Source: Chromobacterium phragmitis (GTDB lineage Bacteria; Pseudomonadota; Gammaproteobacteria; Burkholderiales; Chromobacteriaceae). Taken from it: a DNA stretch of 64,000 nt. The notes beneath the pieces are model-generated. The model saw only the letters and a program-made list of their open reading frames with translations, had not been told where the DNA came from and searched no databases. A program made the position numbers and the translations under genes. Below, piece by piece: positions 40,723-49,908 of this stretch. The DNA lies in assembly GCF_003325475.1 (NCBI RefSeq), contig NZ_CP029495.1:1612001-1676000 (forward strand), in the 5' to 3' direction. How positions within the stretch are numbered: the stretch's first letter is position 1; each line of letters starts with the position of its first letter.

Positions 40723-42891
40723 ATGGCTTCCGAAATATCCAATCCTGACACCGCGCGGCCGTTAAGCGAACAAGCCACCCACCTCGACCCCCTGCTCGAC
40801 TGCCTGTTCTCGTTGGCCCGCGGCTATGGCATCACCGCCACCCGCGAGTCGCTGGTGGCCGGCATCCCGCTGGTCGACAACCGGCTGTCGCCGTCGATGT
40901 TCGCCCGCTCGGCGCGCCGCATCGGCCTGTCCACCCGCGTGGTGCGCCAGCCGCTATCCAGCTTGCGCCAGCCGCTGCTGCCTGCCGTGCTGCTGCTGGA
41001 GAACAATACCGCCGGCATCCTGCGCGAGATTCGCGACGGCGTCGCTTTCCTCAGCATGTCCGAGCTGCCCGACGCCGTCGTCGAGATTCCGCTGGAGGAT
41101 CTGCAACACAGCTTCGAGGGCATCGCCATCCTGGTGAAGCCCCGCTTCCAGTACGAAAAGCGAGCGCCGGAGCTGGCGGAAATCCGTTCCCGCCACTGGT
41201 TCTGGCGCACCATCTACGGCAGCCGCTCCCTGTACCGCGACGCCTTGCTCGCCGCCTTCCTGATCAATGTGTTCGCGCTGGTGATACCCATCGTGTCGAT
41301 GGCGGTCTACGACCGCGTGGTGCCCAATATGGCGCTGGAAACGTTATGGGTGCTGGCGATAGGCGCCGCGCTGGTGCTGGTGTTCGACTTCCTGCTCAAG
41401 CTGACCCGCGGCTACCTGATCGATCTGGCCAGCAAGCGCATCGACGTCGCGCTGTCCGCGCTGATCATGGAGCGGGTGCTGGGCATACGGATGGAGTCGC
41501 GGCCGGCGTCGGTGGGCGCGTTCGCCGCCAATCTGCGCGCCTTCGAGACCGTGCGCGACTTCATCGCCTCGGCCTCCATCACCGCGCTGATCGACGTGCC
41601 CTTCGTGCTGATTTTCCTGGTGGCCATCCTGTGGATTTCGCCATTGATGGCGGTGCCCATGGTGCTCGCCATTTTCTTCATGCTGGTATTCGCGCTGCTG
41701 GTTCAGGAAAGAATGCAGGCGCTGGTGGAAACCACGCTGCGCGCCGCCTCGCAGCGCAACGCGTATCTGGTGGAAAGCCTGTCGGGCCTGGAAACGGTCA
41801 AGGTGCTGGCGGCAGAGGGCGTGCTGCAGGGCAAGTGGGAGCAGGCGACGCTGTTCCTCGCCCAGGTCGGCTCGCGGCTGAAAATCCTGGCCGCCTCCAC
41901 CATGAACTTCGCCGGCTTCATCCAGCAACTGCTGTCCGTCGCCATGCTGGTGCTGGGCGTGTACGAGATCATGGCCGGCAACGTCTCCATGGGCGGCGTG
42001 ATCGCAGCGGTGATGCTGTCCAGCCGCGCGATGGCGCCGCTGAGCCAGGTGGTGAGCCTGCTGACCCAATACCACAACGCCAAGACCTCGCTGGTCTCGC
42101 TGGACGGCTTCATGAAGATGCCGGTGGAACGCGAAAAGGACGCGGCTTTCTTCCACCGCACCAGCTTCCGCGGCGACATCGATTTCCACAATGTCTCGTT
42201 CTGCTATCCGAACAATCCTATGGTGGCGCTGCGCGAAGCGTCGCTCACCATCAAGGCCGGCGAGCGCGTCGCCATCATCGGCCGCGTCGGCTCCGGCAAG
42301 AGCACCATCCAGAAGATGATATTGGGCCTCTACCAACCGATGGAAGGCGCGATCCGCATCGACGGCATGGACATCAAGCAGATCGACCCGGCCGAGCTGC
42401 GCCGCCAGATCGGCTACGTGCCGCAGGACCCGGTGCTGTTCTACGGCACCATGCGCCAGAACATCGCCATGGGCTCGCCGCACGCCTTCGACGCCAGCAT
42501 CGCCGCCGCAGCCGAGCAGGCCGGGTTGACCGAGTTCATCAACAGCCACCCGCAAGGCTTCGACATGCTGATCGGCGAGCGCGGCGAATCCCTGTCCGGC
42601 GGCCAGCGCAAGGCGGTGACCATCGCCCGCGCGCTGCTGAACTCCCCGCCCATCCTGCTGTTGGACGAGCCGACCAGCAATATGGACCACAGCACAGAGG
42701 CGCAGATCCACCAGACGCTGGCTCGGGTATCGGCGGGCAAAACCATGCTGCTGATCACTCATCACAACGCGCTGCTGGACCTGGTGGACCGGCTGATCGT
42801 GGTCGACCACGGCGCCATCGTCGCCGATGGTCCCAAACAGCAGGTGATCGAGGCGCTGCAACAAGGCAAGATCGGAAAGGCGGGCGCTTGA
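40723..42891 (+). CDS. lapB: Type I secretion ABC transporter (LapB-like)
   Basis: A 722-residue peptidase-like-domain ABC exporter of the inner membrane. Residues about 15-140 are a C39-like domain lacking the catalytic Cys (the CLD type used by RTX and adhesin exporters). Six membrane helices follow (from FLINVFALVIPIVSMAVYD), then the nucleotide-binding domain: Walker A GRVGSGKST near 521-529, signature LSGGQRK near 624, Walker B ILLLDEPTS near 645 and the H-loop in LLITHHNA. ATG at 40723 has GGGAG. Overlaps no gene but is one base from lapC. Confidence 0.93.
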   Translation: MASEISNPDTARPLSEQATHLDPLLDCLFSLARGYGITATRESLVAGIPLVDNRLSPSMFARSARRIGLSTRVVRQPLSSLRQPLLPAVLLLENNTAGILREIRDGVAFLSMSELPDAVVEIPLEDLQHSFEGIAILVKPRFQYEKRAPELAEIRSRHWFWRTIYGSRSLYRDALLAAFLINVFALVIPIVSMAVYDRVVPNMALETLWVLAIGAALVLVFDFLLKLTRGYLIDLASKRIDVALSALIMERVLGIRMESRPASVGAFAANLRAFETVRDFIASASITALIDVPFVLIFLVAILWISPLMAVPMVLAIFFMLVFALLVQERMQALVETTLRAASQRNAYLVESLSGLETVKVLAAEGVLQGKWEQATLFLAQVGSRLKILAASTMNFAGFIQQLLSVAMLVLGVYEIMAGNVSMGGVIAAVMLSSRAMAPLSQVVSLLTQYHNAKTSLVSLDGFMKMPVEREKDAAFFHRTSFRGDIDFHNVSFCYPNNPMVALREASLTIKAGERVAIIGRVGSGKSTIQKMILGLYQPMEGAIRIDGMDIKQIDPAELRRQIGYVPQDPVLFYGTMRQNIAMGSPHAFDASIAAAAEQAGLTEFINSHPQGFDMLIGERGESLSGGQRKAVTIARALLNSPPILLLDEPTSNMDHSTEAQIHQTLARVSAGKTMLLITHHNALLDLVDRLIVVDHGAIVADGPKQQVIEALQQGKIGKAGA

Positions 42892-42892
42892 A

Positions 42893-44302
42893 ATGGAAAT
42901 GAACTGGAAACAACGGGTGAACGGCTGGGTGGAGCGCGGCCAGGAACGCACCGGCCCGTACTGGGACAAACTGATGGATTGGGCCTCGGCCCGCGACCTG
43001 GCCGACCGCAACGACTTCGCCGCCGACGCCGACTGGGCCATCCTGCAACAGAGCCCCGGACGGCCGCGCATCTTCGTCTGGAGCATGCTGGGCTTCTTTT
43101 TCGTCGCCTTCCTGTGGGCGGCCTTCGCCAAAGTGGACGAAGTGTCCCGCGGCGAGGGCAAGGTGATTCCGTCTAGCCAGAACCAGCACCTGCAGAGCCT
43201 GGACGGCGGCGTGGTGTCGCAGATCCTGGTCAAGGAAGGCCAGGTGGTGCAGAAGGGACAGTTGCTGCTCAAGGTGGACAACACCCGTTTCGTCTCCTCG
43301 CTGGAGGAAAACCAGGCGCAATACCTGGCCCTGCAAGCCAAGACCGCGCGGCTGAAGGCGCTGGCGGGCGGCACGCCGTTCGAGCTGCCGCCCAAGGTGA
43401 TGCAGCTGGCGCCGGACATCGCCAAACAGGAAATGGACCTGTACAACTCCAAGCAGATGGAACTGAACGCCAGCGTCGGCATCGCCCGCCAGCAACTTGC
43501 CCAGCGCAGCCAGGAGCTGAACGAGGTGCGCGCCCGCTACACCCAGGCATTGTCCAGCTACGATCTGACGATGAAAGAACTCACCGTCACCCGGCCGCTG
43601 AAGGAGTCCGGCGCGGTATCCGACGTCGACCTGTTGCGGCTGGAGCGCGACGTCGCGCGCTTCCGCGGCGAACGCGACCAGGCCGCCGCCCAGATGCCCA
43701 AGATCCAAGCCGCCATCGGCGAAGCCCAGCGCAAGATCCAGGAGGTGGAGCTGGCGATGCGCAACACCGCCAGCGCCGAGTTGTCCGACACCATGGCCAA
43801 GGCCAGCAGCCTGTCCGCCGGCAGCGTGGCGCTGGCGGACAAGGTAAAGCTGTCGGAGATCCGCTCGCCGGTGCGCGGCGAGATCAAGCGGTTGTTCATC
43901 AACACCATCGGCGGCGTGGTGCAGCCGGGCAAGGACATCATCGAAATCGTGCCGATCGACGACTCGCTGCTGCTGGAAACCCGGATCACGCCGCGCGACA
44001 TCGCCTTCCTCCATCCCGGCCAGAGCGCGGTGGTGCGATTCACCGCCTACGACTTCACCATCTACGGCGGCATGGAAGGCAGCGTGGCCGAAATCGGCGC
44101 CGACACCATCACCGACGAAAAGGGCAACGCCTTCTACATCGTCAAGGTCAAGACCCACGGCTCGCTGCTGGGCAAGGAAAAACTGCCCATCTTCCCCGGC
44201 ATGGTCGCCCAGGTGGATATCATGACCGGCAAAAAGAGCGTGCTGTCCTATCTGCTGAAGCCGGTGTTGCGCGCCAAGGCGGAAGCGCTGCGGGAGCGCT
44301 GA
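42893..44302 (+). CDS. lapC: HlyD-family membrane fusion protein (LapC-like)
   Basis: A 469-residue periplasmic adaptor joining the ABC transporter to the TolC-like channel. One N-terminal membrane helix (FVWSMLGFFFVAFLWAAFAK, about 63-82), the RGEGKVIPS and QSLDGGVVSQILVKEGQVVQKGQLL lipoyl-type segment, a long coiled coil, and the C-terminal VRGEIKRLFINTIGGVVQPG and MVAQVDIMTGKKSVL motifs of the HlyD family. Start one base after lapB stop; ATG at 42899 is also possible. Confidence 0.93.
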   Translation: MEMNWKQRVNGWVERGQERTGPYWDKLMDWASARDLADRNDFAADADWAILQQSPGRPRIFVWSMLGFFFVAFLWAAFAKVDEVSRGEGKVIPSSQNQHLQSLDGGVVSQILVKEGQVVQKGQLLLKVDNTRFVSSLEENQAQYLALQAKTARLKALAGGTPFELPPKVMQLAPDIAKQEMDLYNSKQMELNASVGIARQQLAQRSQELNEVRARYTQALSSYDLTMKELTVTRPLKESGAVSDVDLLRLERDVARFRGERDQAAAQMPKIQAAIGEAQRKIQEVELAMRNTASAELSDTMAKASSLSAGSVALADKVKLSEIRSPVRGEIKRLFINTIGGVVQPGKDIIEIVPIDDSLLLETRITPRDIAFLHPGQSAVVRFTAYDFTIYGGMEGSVAEIGADTITDEKGNAFYIVKVKTHGSLLGKEKLPIFPGMVAQVDIMTGKKSVLSYLLKPVLRAKAEALRER

Positions 44303-44303
44303 C

Positions 44304-44903
44304 ATGGGCCACCTGCTGTTCACCGCCAGCTCGGTGCTGGCCGGCTACTGGGAAGACGCGCTGGGCGAGGCGAGGCGCTGCGAGCGCCTGCCCGTCCCGC
44401 CTCGGGACAGGGACGCCGCGCTGTGGCTGGACCTGGCCAGCCTGGGCGCCGCCCAACAGGGCGCCGACTGGCCGAACCTATGCCGATGCTACCGGGTGGT
44501 GGCGCTCAGTTCGGCGCCCAACGACGCCGAGGGCATGCACTGGCTGCAATTGGGCGTATCCGGCTACGCCCACGCCTACGCCGGCGCCGACGAGTTGCGC
44601 CAGATCGCTGCCAGCGTCGCCGCCGGCGGTACCTGGCTGGGACGCAGCCTGCTGCTGCAGCTATGCCAGCGCTTCGGCGCGCTGGTGCCGCCGACCGAGC
44701 GGGCCGACTGGCGGGAACGGGTGTCCAGCCGCGAAGCGGAGGTGATCGCCATCCTGAAACAGGGCCGCTCCAACAAGGAGATCGCGCGCGAGCTGGACAT
44801 CGCCGAGCGCACGGTCAAAGCCCACCTCACCGCCATTTTCCACAAATTCGGCGTAGAGGACCGTTTCCAGCTGCTGCTCAAGCTGACCCAGTCCGCGCAC
44901 TGA
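44304..44903 (+). CDS. LuxR-type transcription regulator linked to the adhesin secretion genes
   Basis: A 199-residue regulator. The C-terminal 65 residues are a LuxR/FixJ helix-turn-helix (SSREAEVIAILKQGRSNKEI, then RTVKAHLTAIFHKFGVEDR). The N-terminal ~130 residues are not a recognisable receiver or autoinducer domain; they are helical, with several Trp, Cys and Leu. It follows lapC by one base, so it is made with the secretion system and may feed back on adhesin expression. This last point is inference from position. Confidence 0.8.
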   Translation: MGHLLFTASSVLAGYWEDALGEARRCERLPVPPRDRDAALWLDLASLGAAQQGADWPNLCRCYRVVALSSAPNDAEGMHWLQLGVSGYAHAYAGADELRQIAASVAAGGTWLGRSLLLQLCQRFGALVPPTERADWRERVSSREAEVIAILKQGRSNKEIARELDIAERTVKAHLTAIFHKFGVEDRFQLLLKLTQSAH

Positions 44904-44920
44904 AACGGTGCGCCGCGCGC

Positions 44921-44951
44921 AAAAACGGCCATCCGCTGGATGGCCGTTTTT
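44921..44951. terminator. Bidirectional terminator
   Basis: A perfect 14-bp stem (44921-44934 with 44938-44951, loop GCT) with A and T tails on both sides, between the LuxR gene and the convergent rarD gene. Confidence 0.9.
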
Positions 44952-44965
44952 CATGGCGCCACGCA

Positions 44966-45877
44966 TCAAACCGGCTGCCGCCGCCTGCCGCGCCACAAAT
45001 CGCGCACCCCCACCGCCGAATACAGCAGCAGCGCGCTCCAGATCAGCGCGAATCCCAGCGCCCGGTCGACGCCGAACGGCTCGCCGAACAGCAGCACCCC
45101 CAGCGCCAGCTGGATGCTGGGGCCGATGTACTGGATCAAGCCCACGGTGGCCAGCTTCAGCCGGCGCGCGCCGGCGGCGAACATCAATAGCGGCACCGCG
45201 GTCACCACGCCGGCCCCGATCAGCAGCGTGCTGCGCAGCGCGTCGGCATGGCCGAAAGCGCCCTCGCCCCGCCACTCGAACCATAGCAGCGCCGCCAGCG
45301 CCAGCGGCGACATCAGGAAGGTTTCCAGCGCCAGCCCCGGCAGCGACGCCAGCGGCGCCATCTTGCGCAGCAGGCCATACAGGCCGAAGGTGGCGGCCAG
45401 CGACAGCGCGATCCACGGCAGCGAGCCGGCGCTGAAAGTCAGCCAGGCCACGCCGGCTCCCGCCAGCCCCACCGCCAGCTTCTGCGGGCGGCTCAGGCGC
45501 TCGGACAGCACCAGCCGTCCCAACAGCACGTTGACCAGCGGGTTGATGAAATAGCCCAGGCTGGACTCCACCACGTGGCCGGCATTCACCGCCCAGATAT
45601 AGATCAGCCAGTTCAACGACAGCACGCTGGACGACAGCGCGAAAACGCCCAGCTGCCGCGGCCGTCGCAGCGCGGCGGTCACGCCGTCCCACTGCCGCAG
45701 CGCGGTCAGGACCAGCGCGACGAACAAGGCCGACCACACGATGCGGTGGCACAGAATTTGCAAAGCCGGCACCGAGTGCAGCGGCTTCCAGTAAAGCGGA
45801 AACAGGCCCCAGCAGATGAAGGCGCCGACGGTGTACAGCACGCCGCGGCTATCGCCGGCGGAAGATGAAGAGGACAT
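44966..45877 (-). CDS. rarD: RarD-type EamA-family transporter
   Basis: A 303-residue inner-membrane protein with ten predicted helices. The RarD-specific pattern is clear: FICWGLFPLYWKPL near the N-terminus, LCHRIVWSALF, LNWLIYIWAVNAGHVVESSLGYFINPLVNVLLG, and VGLIQYIGPSIQL near the end. RarD proteins were linked to chloramphenicol sensitivity, but the physiological substrate is unknown. ATG at 45877. Confidence 0.9.
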   Translation of the reverse strand: MSSSSSAGDSRGVLYTVGAFICWGLFPLYWKPLHSVPALQILCHRIVWSALFVALVLTALRQWDGVTAALRRPRQLGVFALSSSVLSLNWLIYIWAVNAGHVVESSLGYFINPLVNVLLGRLVLSERLSRPQKLAVGLAGAGVAWLTFSAGSLPWIALSLAATFGLYGLLRKMAPLASLPGLALETFLMSPLALAALLWFEWRGEGAFGHADALRSTLLIGAGVVTAVPLLMFAAGARRLKLATVGLIQYIGPSIQLALGVLLFGEPFGVDRALGFALIWSALLLYSAVGVRDLWRGRRRQPV

Positions 45878-46241
45878 GCGATTCTCTGCGACACGGAATA
45901 TTCCAGTTTGCAGCTTACCCGCTTTGCTTTGCCGCCATAACCATCATCTTCTGCACAATCAGTTTACAAACATTTAACAAAGCCGGATTTTGCTGCACTG
46001 GCACATAAACCGCATCCGGACGGCATGGCTCGCGATCCTTTTGACGTTGACGTAAACGTAACCTATAGTCGGCGACATTAGGGTGAACACTCTAAGCTGC
46101 GACAGCCGCGCATACCCTGGGCACAAGGTATAAAAATAAAGAGTCCCCGGCGGGAGCCGTCACAGCCGCCGCCCGGAACCCGTCGCCCACAAGGCGGCCG
46201 CGGGCTGATCGCCACAAGCGAGCACGACAGGAGGAGAAACC
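45878..46241 (+). other. Intergenic region holding the indolepyruvate oxidoreductase promoter
   Basis: 364 bp without a gene, AT-richer than the surroundings at 45900-46140. It contains the promoter described separately and a long GC-rich 5' leader (46140-46230). No other feature was seen. Confidence 0.6.
46041..46069 (+). promoter_or_regulatory. Promoter with triple ACGT operator upstream of indolepyruvate oxidoreductase
   Basis: -35 TTGACG (46041-46046) and -10 TATAGT (46064-46069) at 17-bp spacing. The spacer and -35 carry three ACGT blocks at 6-bp steps (46044-46047, 46050-46053, 46056-46059). The TTGACGTAAACGTAA portion resembles operators of LiuR-type MerR regulators, which control branched-chain amino acid and related catabolism in proteobacteria. 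Confidence 0.6.
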
Positions 46242-49200
46242 ATGTCAATCCGCCACGCAGACCTGGAAGAAAAATACACCGCCCCCACCGGCCAGGTTCT
46301 GATGACAGGCATTCAGGCGCTGGTGCGCCTGCCCATGCTGCAACAGCAACTGGACCAGGCCGCCGGCCTGAATACCGCCGGCTATGTCACCGGCTACCGC
46401 GGATCGCCGCTGGGCAACGTCGACCAGACCATGCTCAAGGCCAAGAAGCACCTGGACGAGCACCAAGTGGTGTTTCATCCCGGCCTCAACGAAGACCTGG
46501 CCGCCACCGCGATCTGGGGCACCCAGCAAGTGAACATGTTCGAAGGCGCCAAATACGACGGCGTCTACTCGATGTGGTACGGCAAAGGTCCGGGCGTGGA
46601 CCGTTCCGGCGACGTGCTCAAGCACGGCAACGTGGCCGGCACCTCGAAACACGGCGGCGTGCTCTTGGTGTGCGGCGACGACCACGCGGCCAAATCGTCC
46701 ACCTTCCCGCACCAGTCCGACCACATCCTGGCCGCCAGCATGATCCCGGTGCTGTCTCCGTCCGGCGTGCAGGAAGTGCTGGACCTGGGCCTGCATGGCT
46801 GGGCGATGAGCCGCTACTCCGGCTGCTGGGTAGCGATCAAGGCGATCACCGACACCATCGAGAGCTCCGCCATCGTCGACATCTCGCCGCAGCGCTTCGA
46901 ATTCAAGATTCCCAAGGACTTCCCGATTCCCGAGGACGGCCTCAACATCCGCTGGCCGGACACCCCGCTGGCGCAGGAAAAGCGCGTGCTGCACCACCGC
47001 CTGTACGCGGCGCTGGCTTACGCCCGCGAGAACCAGCTCAACCGCGTGATGCTGGACTCGCCCAAAGCCCGCCTCGGCATCATCACCTGCGGCAAGAGCT
47101 ACCTCGACGTGATGCAGGCGATGGACGACCTGGGCATAGACGAAAAACTGGCCGCCGACATCGGCCTGCGCATCTTCAAGGTGGGCATGGTGTGGCCGCT
47201 GGAGCCGGAAGGCGTCCGCCATTTCGCCGAGGGACTGGAGGAAATCCTGGTCATCGAGGAAAAGCGCCAGATCATCGAATACCAACTGAAGGAACAGTTG
47301 TACAACTGGCGCGACGACGTTCGCCCGCGCGTGGTGGGCAAGTTCGCCGAAAAGGGCGAATGGGCGCTGCCGCACGGCGACTGGCTGCTGCCGGCCGCCG
47401 GCGAGCTGACGCCGGCCATCATCGCCCGCGCGCTGGCCAGCCGGCTGGCGCTGATCTTCGACAGCCCGGTGATCCACGACCGGCTGAAGTTCTACGACGA
47501 TAAAGAGGCCCAGCTGGTCAAGCCGCGCGAATCCATCGCCCGCGTGCCGCACTACTGCTCCGGCTGCCCGCACAACACCTCCACCAAGCTGCCGGAAGGC
47601 AGCCGCGCCGTGGCCGGCATCGGCTGCCACTACATGGCGCACTGGATCAGCCCGGAAAACACCAAGACCTTCACCCAGATGGGCGGCGAAGGCATCACCT
47701 GGCTGGGCCAGGCGCCGTTCACCACCACCCGCCACATTTTCACCAATCTGGGCGACGGCACCTACTTCCACTCCGGCATCCTGGCCATCCGCGCCGCGGT
47801 GGCCGGCAAAGTGAACATCACCTACAAGATCCTGTACAACGACGCGGTGGCGATGACCGGCGGCCAGCACGTGGACGGCTACCTGGACGTGCCGATGATG
47901 ACGCGCCAGCTGGCGGCCGAAGGCGTCAAGCGCATCGTCATCACCAGCGACGACCCGGACAAGTACCAGAACGCGCAGGGCATGGCTCCCGGCATCGACG
48001 TGTTCCACCGCCGCGAACTGGACCGCGTGCAGCGCGAGCTTCGCGACACCGAGGGCGTGACCATCCTGATCCACGACCAGACCTGCGCCGCCGAAAAGCG
48101 CCGCCGCCGCAAGCGCGGCGAATTTCCCGACCCGGCCAAGCGCGCCTTCATCAACGAACGGGTGTGCGAAGGCTGCGGCGATTGCAGCAAGAAGTCCGGC
48201 TGCCTGTCGGTGCTGCCGCAGGAAACGCCGCTGGGCCGCAAGCGCAAGATCGACCAGTCCAGCTGCAACAAGGACTACTCCTGTGTCGAGGGCTTCTGCC
48301 CCAGCTTCGTCACGGTGGAGGGCGGCAAGCTGAAGAAGCCGGCCGGCGCCAGCGCCGATCTGGCCAAGATGCCGCCCCTCCCCGAGCCCCAGATTCCGCA
48401 GGTGCATGAGCCGTTCGGCATCATGGTCACCGGCGTCGGCGGCACCGGCGTGGTCACCATCGGCCAGGTGCTGGGCATGGCGGCGTATCTGGACAACAAG
48501 GGCGTCACCGTGCTGGACATGGCCGGCCTGGCGCAGAAAGGCGGCTCGGTGTGGTCGCACGTGCGCATCGCCGACAGCCAGGAAAAACTGCACGCGGTGC
48601 GCATCGCCGCCGGCGACGCCAACCTGGTGCTGGGCTGCGACCTGGTGGTGACCGCCGCCGAGGAAGCGCTGGCCAAGATGCGCGAAGGCTTCAGCCACGT
48701 CATCGTCAACAACTACGAATCGCCGACCAGCGGTTTCCTGAAAAACCCAGACCTGCGCTTCCCGGCCAAGGCGATGAAGGACGCCATCGTCGAATCGGTC
48801 GGCGCCGGCCGCTTCAACGAGGTGAACGCCAACAAGCTGGCCACCGCGCTGATGGGCGACGCCATCGCCAGCAATATGTTCATGCTCGGCTACGCCTGGC
48901 AAAAGGGCCTGGTGCCGGTATCGCTGGAAGCCATCATGGAAGCGGTGCGGCTCAACGGCGCCGCGGTGAAATTCAACCAGGACGCCTTCAGCTGGGGCCG
49001 CCACGCCGCGCACGACCAAGCGCGCGTGGAAGCGCTGGTGACGCCTAGCGCCGTGGTGGCGTTCGTTCCACGTGAAACGCCGGACGCGGTGGTGCATCAC
49101 CGCGCCACCCTGCTCGCCGCCTACCAGAACCAGGCGCTGGCCGAACGCTACAAAACCCTGGTGCAGCAAGTGCGCCAGGCCGAGGAAGCGGCCCAGCCAG

Positions 49201-49727
49201 GCAGCAGCGCGCTGACGCTGGCCGCCGCCCGCGCCTACTACCATCTGCTGGCCTACAAGGACGAATACGAAGTGGCGAGGCTGTACAGCGACGGCGAGTT
49301 CCTGCGCGACGTGGCCAGCCAATTCGATGGCGACTACAAGCTGCGCTTCCACATCGGCGTAGCCTGGCTCACCGGCGGCCAGGCGCGCAAGATCCCGTTC
49401 GGCCCCTGGCTGATGCCGGCGATGAAGCTGCTGGCCAAGTTCCGCTTCCTGCGCGGCAGCGCGCTGGACCCGTTCGCCTGGCAGGCCGATCGCAAGCTGG
49501 AGCGGCGGCTGATCGCCGAATTCGAGCGCGAGCTGCCCGCCGTGCTGGCCAAGCTGAACCCGGACGCGCTGTCGCGAGCGACGGAATGGGTGAAAGCCTG
49601 GGAAGGCGTGCGCGGCTTCGGCCACATCAAGCTGGCCAACTACCAGCAAGCCCGCGCGCGCCAGGCGGAGCTGCTGGGCCAGTCCAGCCAGCCGGGCAAG
49701 CCGGCCGCCAAGGCCGCCGTGGCCTGA
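46242..49727 (+). CDS. Indolepyruvate ferredoxin oxidoreductase, fused alpha-beta type
   Basis: A 1161-residue ThDP/iron-sulfur enzyme that oxidatively decarboxylates aryl- or branched 2-oxo acids to acyl-CoA. The N-terminal half is the alpha (IorA-like) part (YRGSPLGNVDQ, HPGLNEDLAATAIWGTQQ, then CSGCPHNTSTKLPEG and the ThDP region MGGEGITWLGQAPF). Cysteine clusters CEGCGDCSKKSGC and CNKDYSCVEGFCPSF near residues 640-690 bind the iron-sulfur centre. The C-terminal part is the gamma/beta (IorB-like) domain (GVGGTGVVTIGQVLG). GGAGG ribosome site. A parS-like site lies in codons for VPRET. Confidence 0.93.
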   Translation: MSIRHADLEEKYTAPTGQVLMTGIQALVRLPMLQQQLDQAAGLNTAGYVTGYRGSPLGNVDQTMLKAKKHLDEHQVVFHPGLNEDLAATAIWGTQQVNMFEGAKYDGVYSMWYGKGPGVDRSGDVLKHGNVAGTSKHGGVLLVCGDDHAAKSSTFPHQSDHILAASMIPVLSPSGVQEVLDLGLHGWAMSRYSGCWVAIKAITDTIESSAIVDISPQRFEFKIPKDFPIPEDGLNIRWPDTPLAQEKRVLHHRLYAALAYARENQLNRVMLDSPKARLGIITCGKSYLDVMQAMDDLGIDEKLAADIGLRIFKVGMVWPLEPEGVRHFAEGLEEILVIEEKRQIIEYQLKEQLYNWRDDVRPRVVGKFAEKGEWALPHGDWLLPAAGELTPAIIARALASRLALIFDSPVIHDRLKFYDDKEAQLVKPRESIARVPHYCSGCPHNTSTKLPEGSRAVAGIGCHYMAHWISPENTKTFTQMGGEGITWLGQAPFTTTRHIFTNLGDGTYFHSGILAIRAAVAGKVNITYKILYNDAVAMTGGQHVDGYLDVPMMTRQLAAEGVKRIVITSDDPDKYQNAQGMAPGIDVFHRRELDRVQRELRDTEGVTILIHDQTCAAEKRRRRKRGEFPDPAKRAFINERVCEGCGDCSKKSGCLSVLPQETPLGRKRKIDQSSCNKDYSCVEGFCPSFVTVEGGKLKKPAGASADLAKMPPLPEPQIPQVHEPFGIMVTGVGGTGVVTIGQVLGMAAYLDNKGVTVLDMAGLAQKGGSVWSHVRIADSQEKLHAVRIAAGDANLVLGCDLVVTAAEEALAKMREGFSHVIVNNYESPTSGFLKNPDLRFPAKAMKDAIVESVGAGRFNEVNANKLATALMGDAIASNMFMLGYAWQKGLVPVSLEAIMEAVRLNGAAVKFNQDAFSWGRHAAHDQARVEALVTPSAVVAFVPRETPDAVVHHRATLLAAYQNQALAERYKTLVQQVRQAEEAAQPGSSALTLAAARAYYHLLAYKDEYEVARLYSDGEFLRDVASQFDGDYKLRFHIGVAWLTGGQARKIPFGPWLMPAMKLLAKFRFLRGSALDPFAWQADRKLERRLIAEFERELPAVLAKLNPDALSRATEWVKAWEGVRGFGHIKLANYQQARARQAELLGQSSQPGKPAAKAAVA
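49064..49079 (+). other. parS-like ParB-binding site 5 (inside the oxidoreductase gene)
   Basis: CGTTCCACGTGAAACG matches TGTTNCACGTGAAACA at 14 of 16 positions, missing only the outermost bases. Encodes VPRET in frame. Confidence 0.7.
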
Positions 49728-49908
49728 TCCAGATGGTTTCCGCAGTGTTGGGCGTCGGCGCTTGCCGGCGCCTTTTTTCCATCCATCGCCTAAAATGACA
49801 TTTGATTATAACGGCCGACCTATCCGCCTCCGCGCCTGCTGCAAGCCGCTCCGGATATTGCCGCGCCTCGCTCCGCCAACGCCCCCACGCCCTTCAGGGA
49901 GAAAATCC

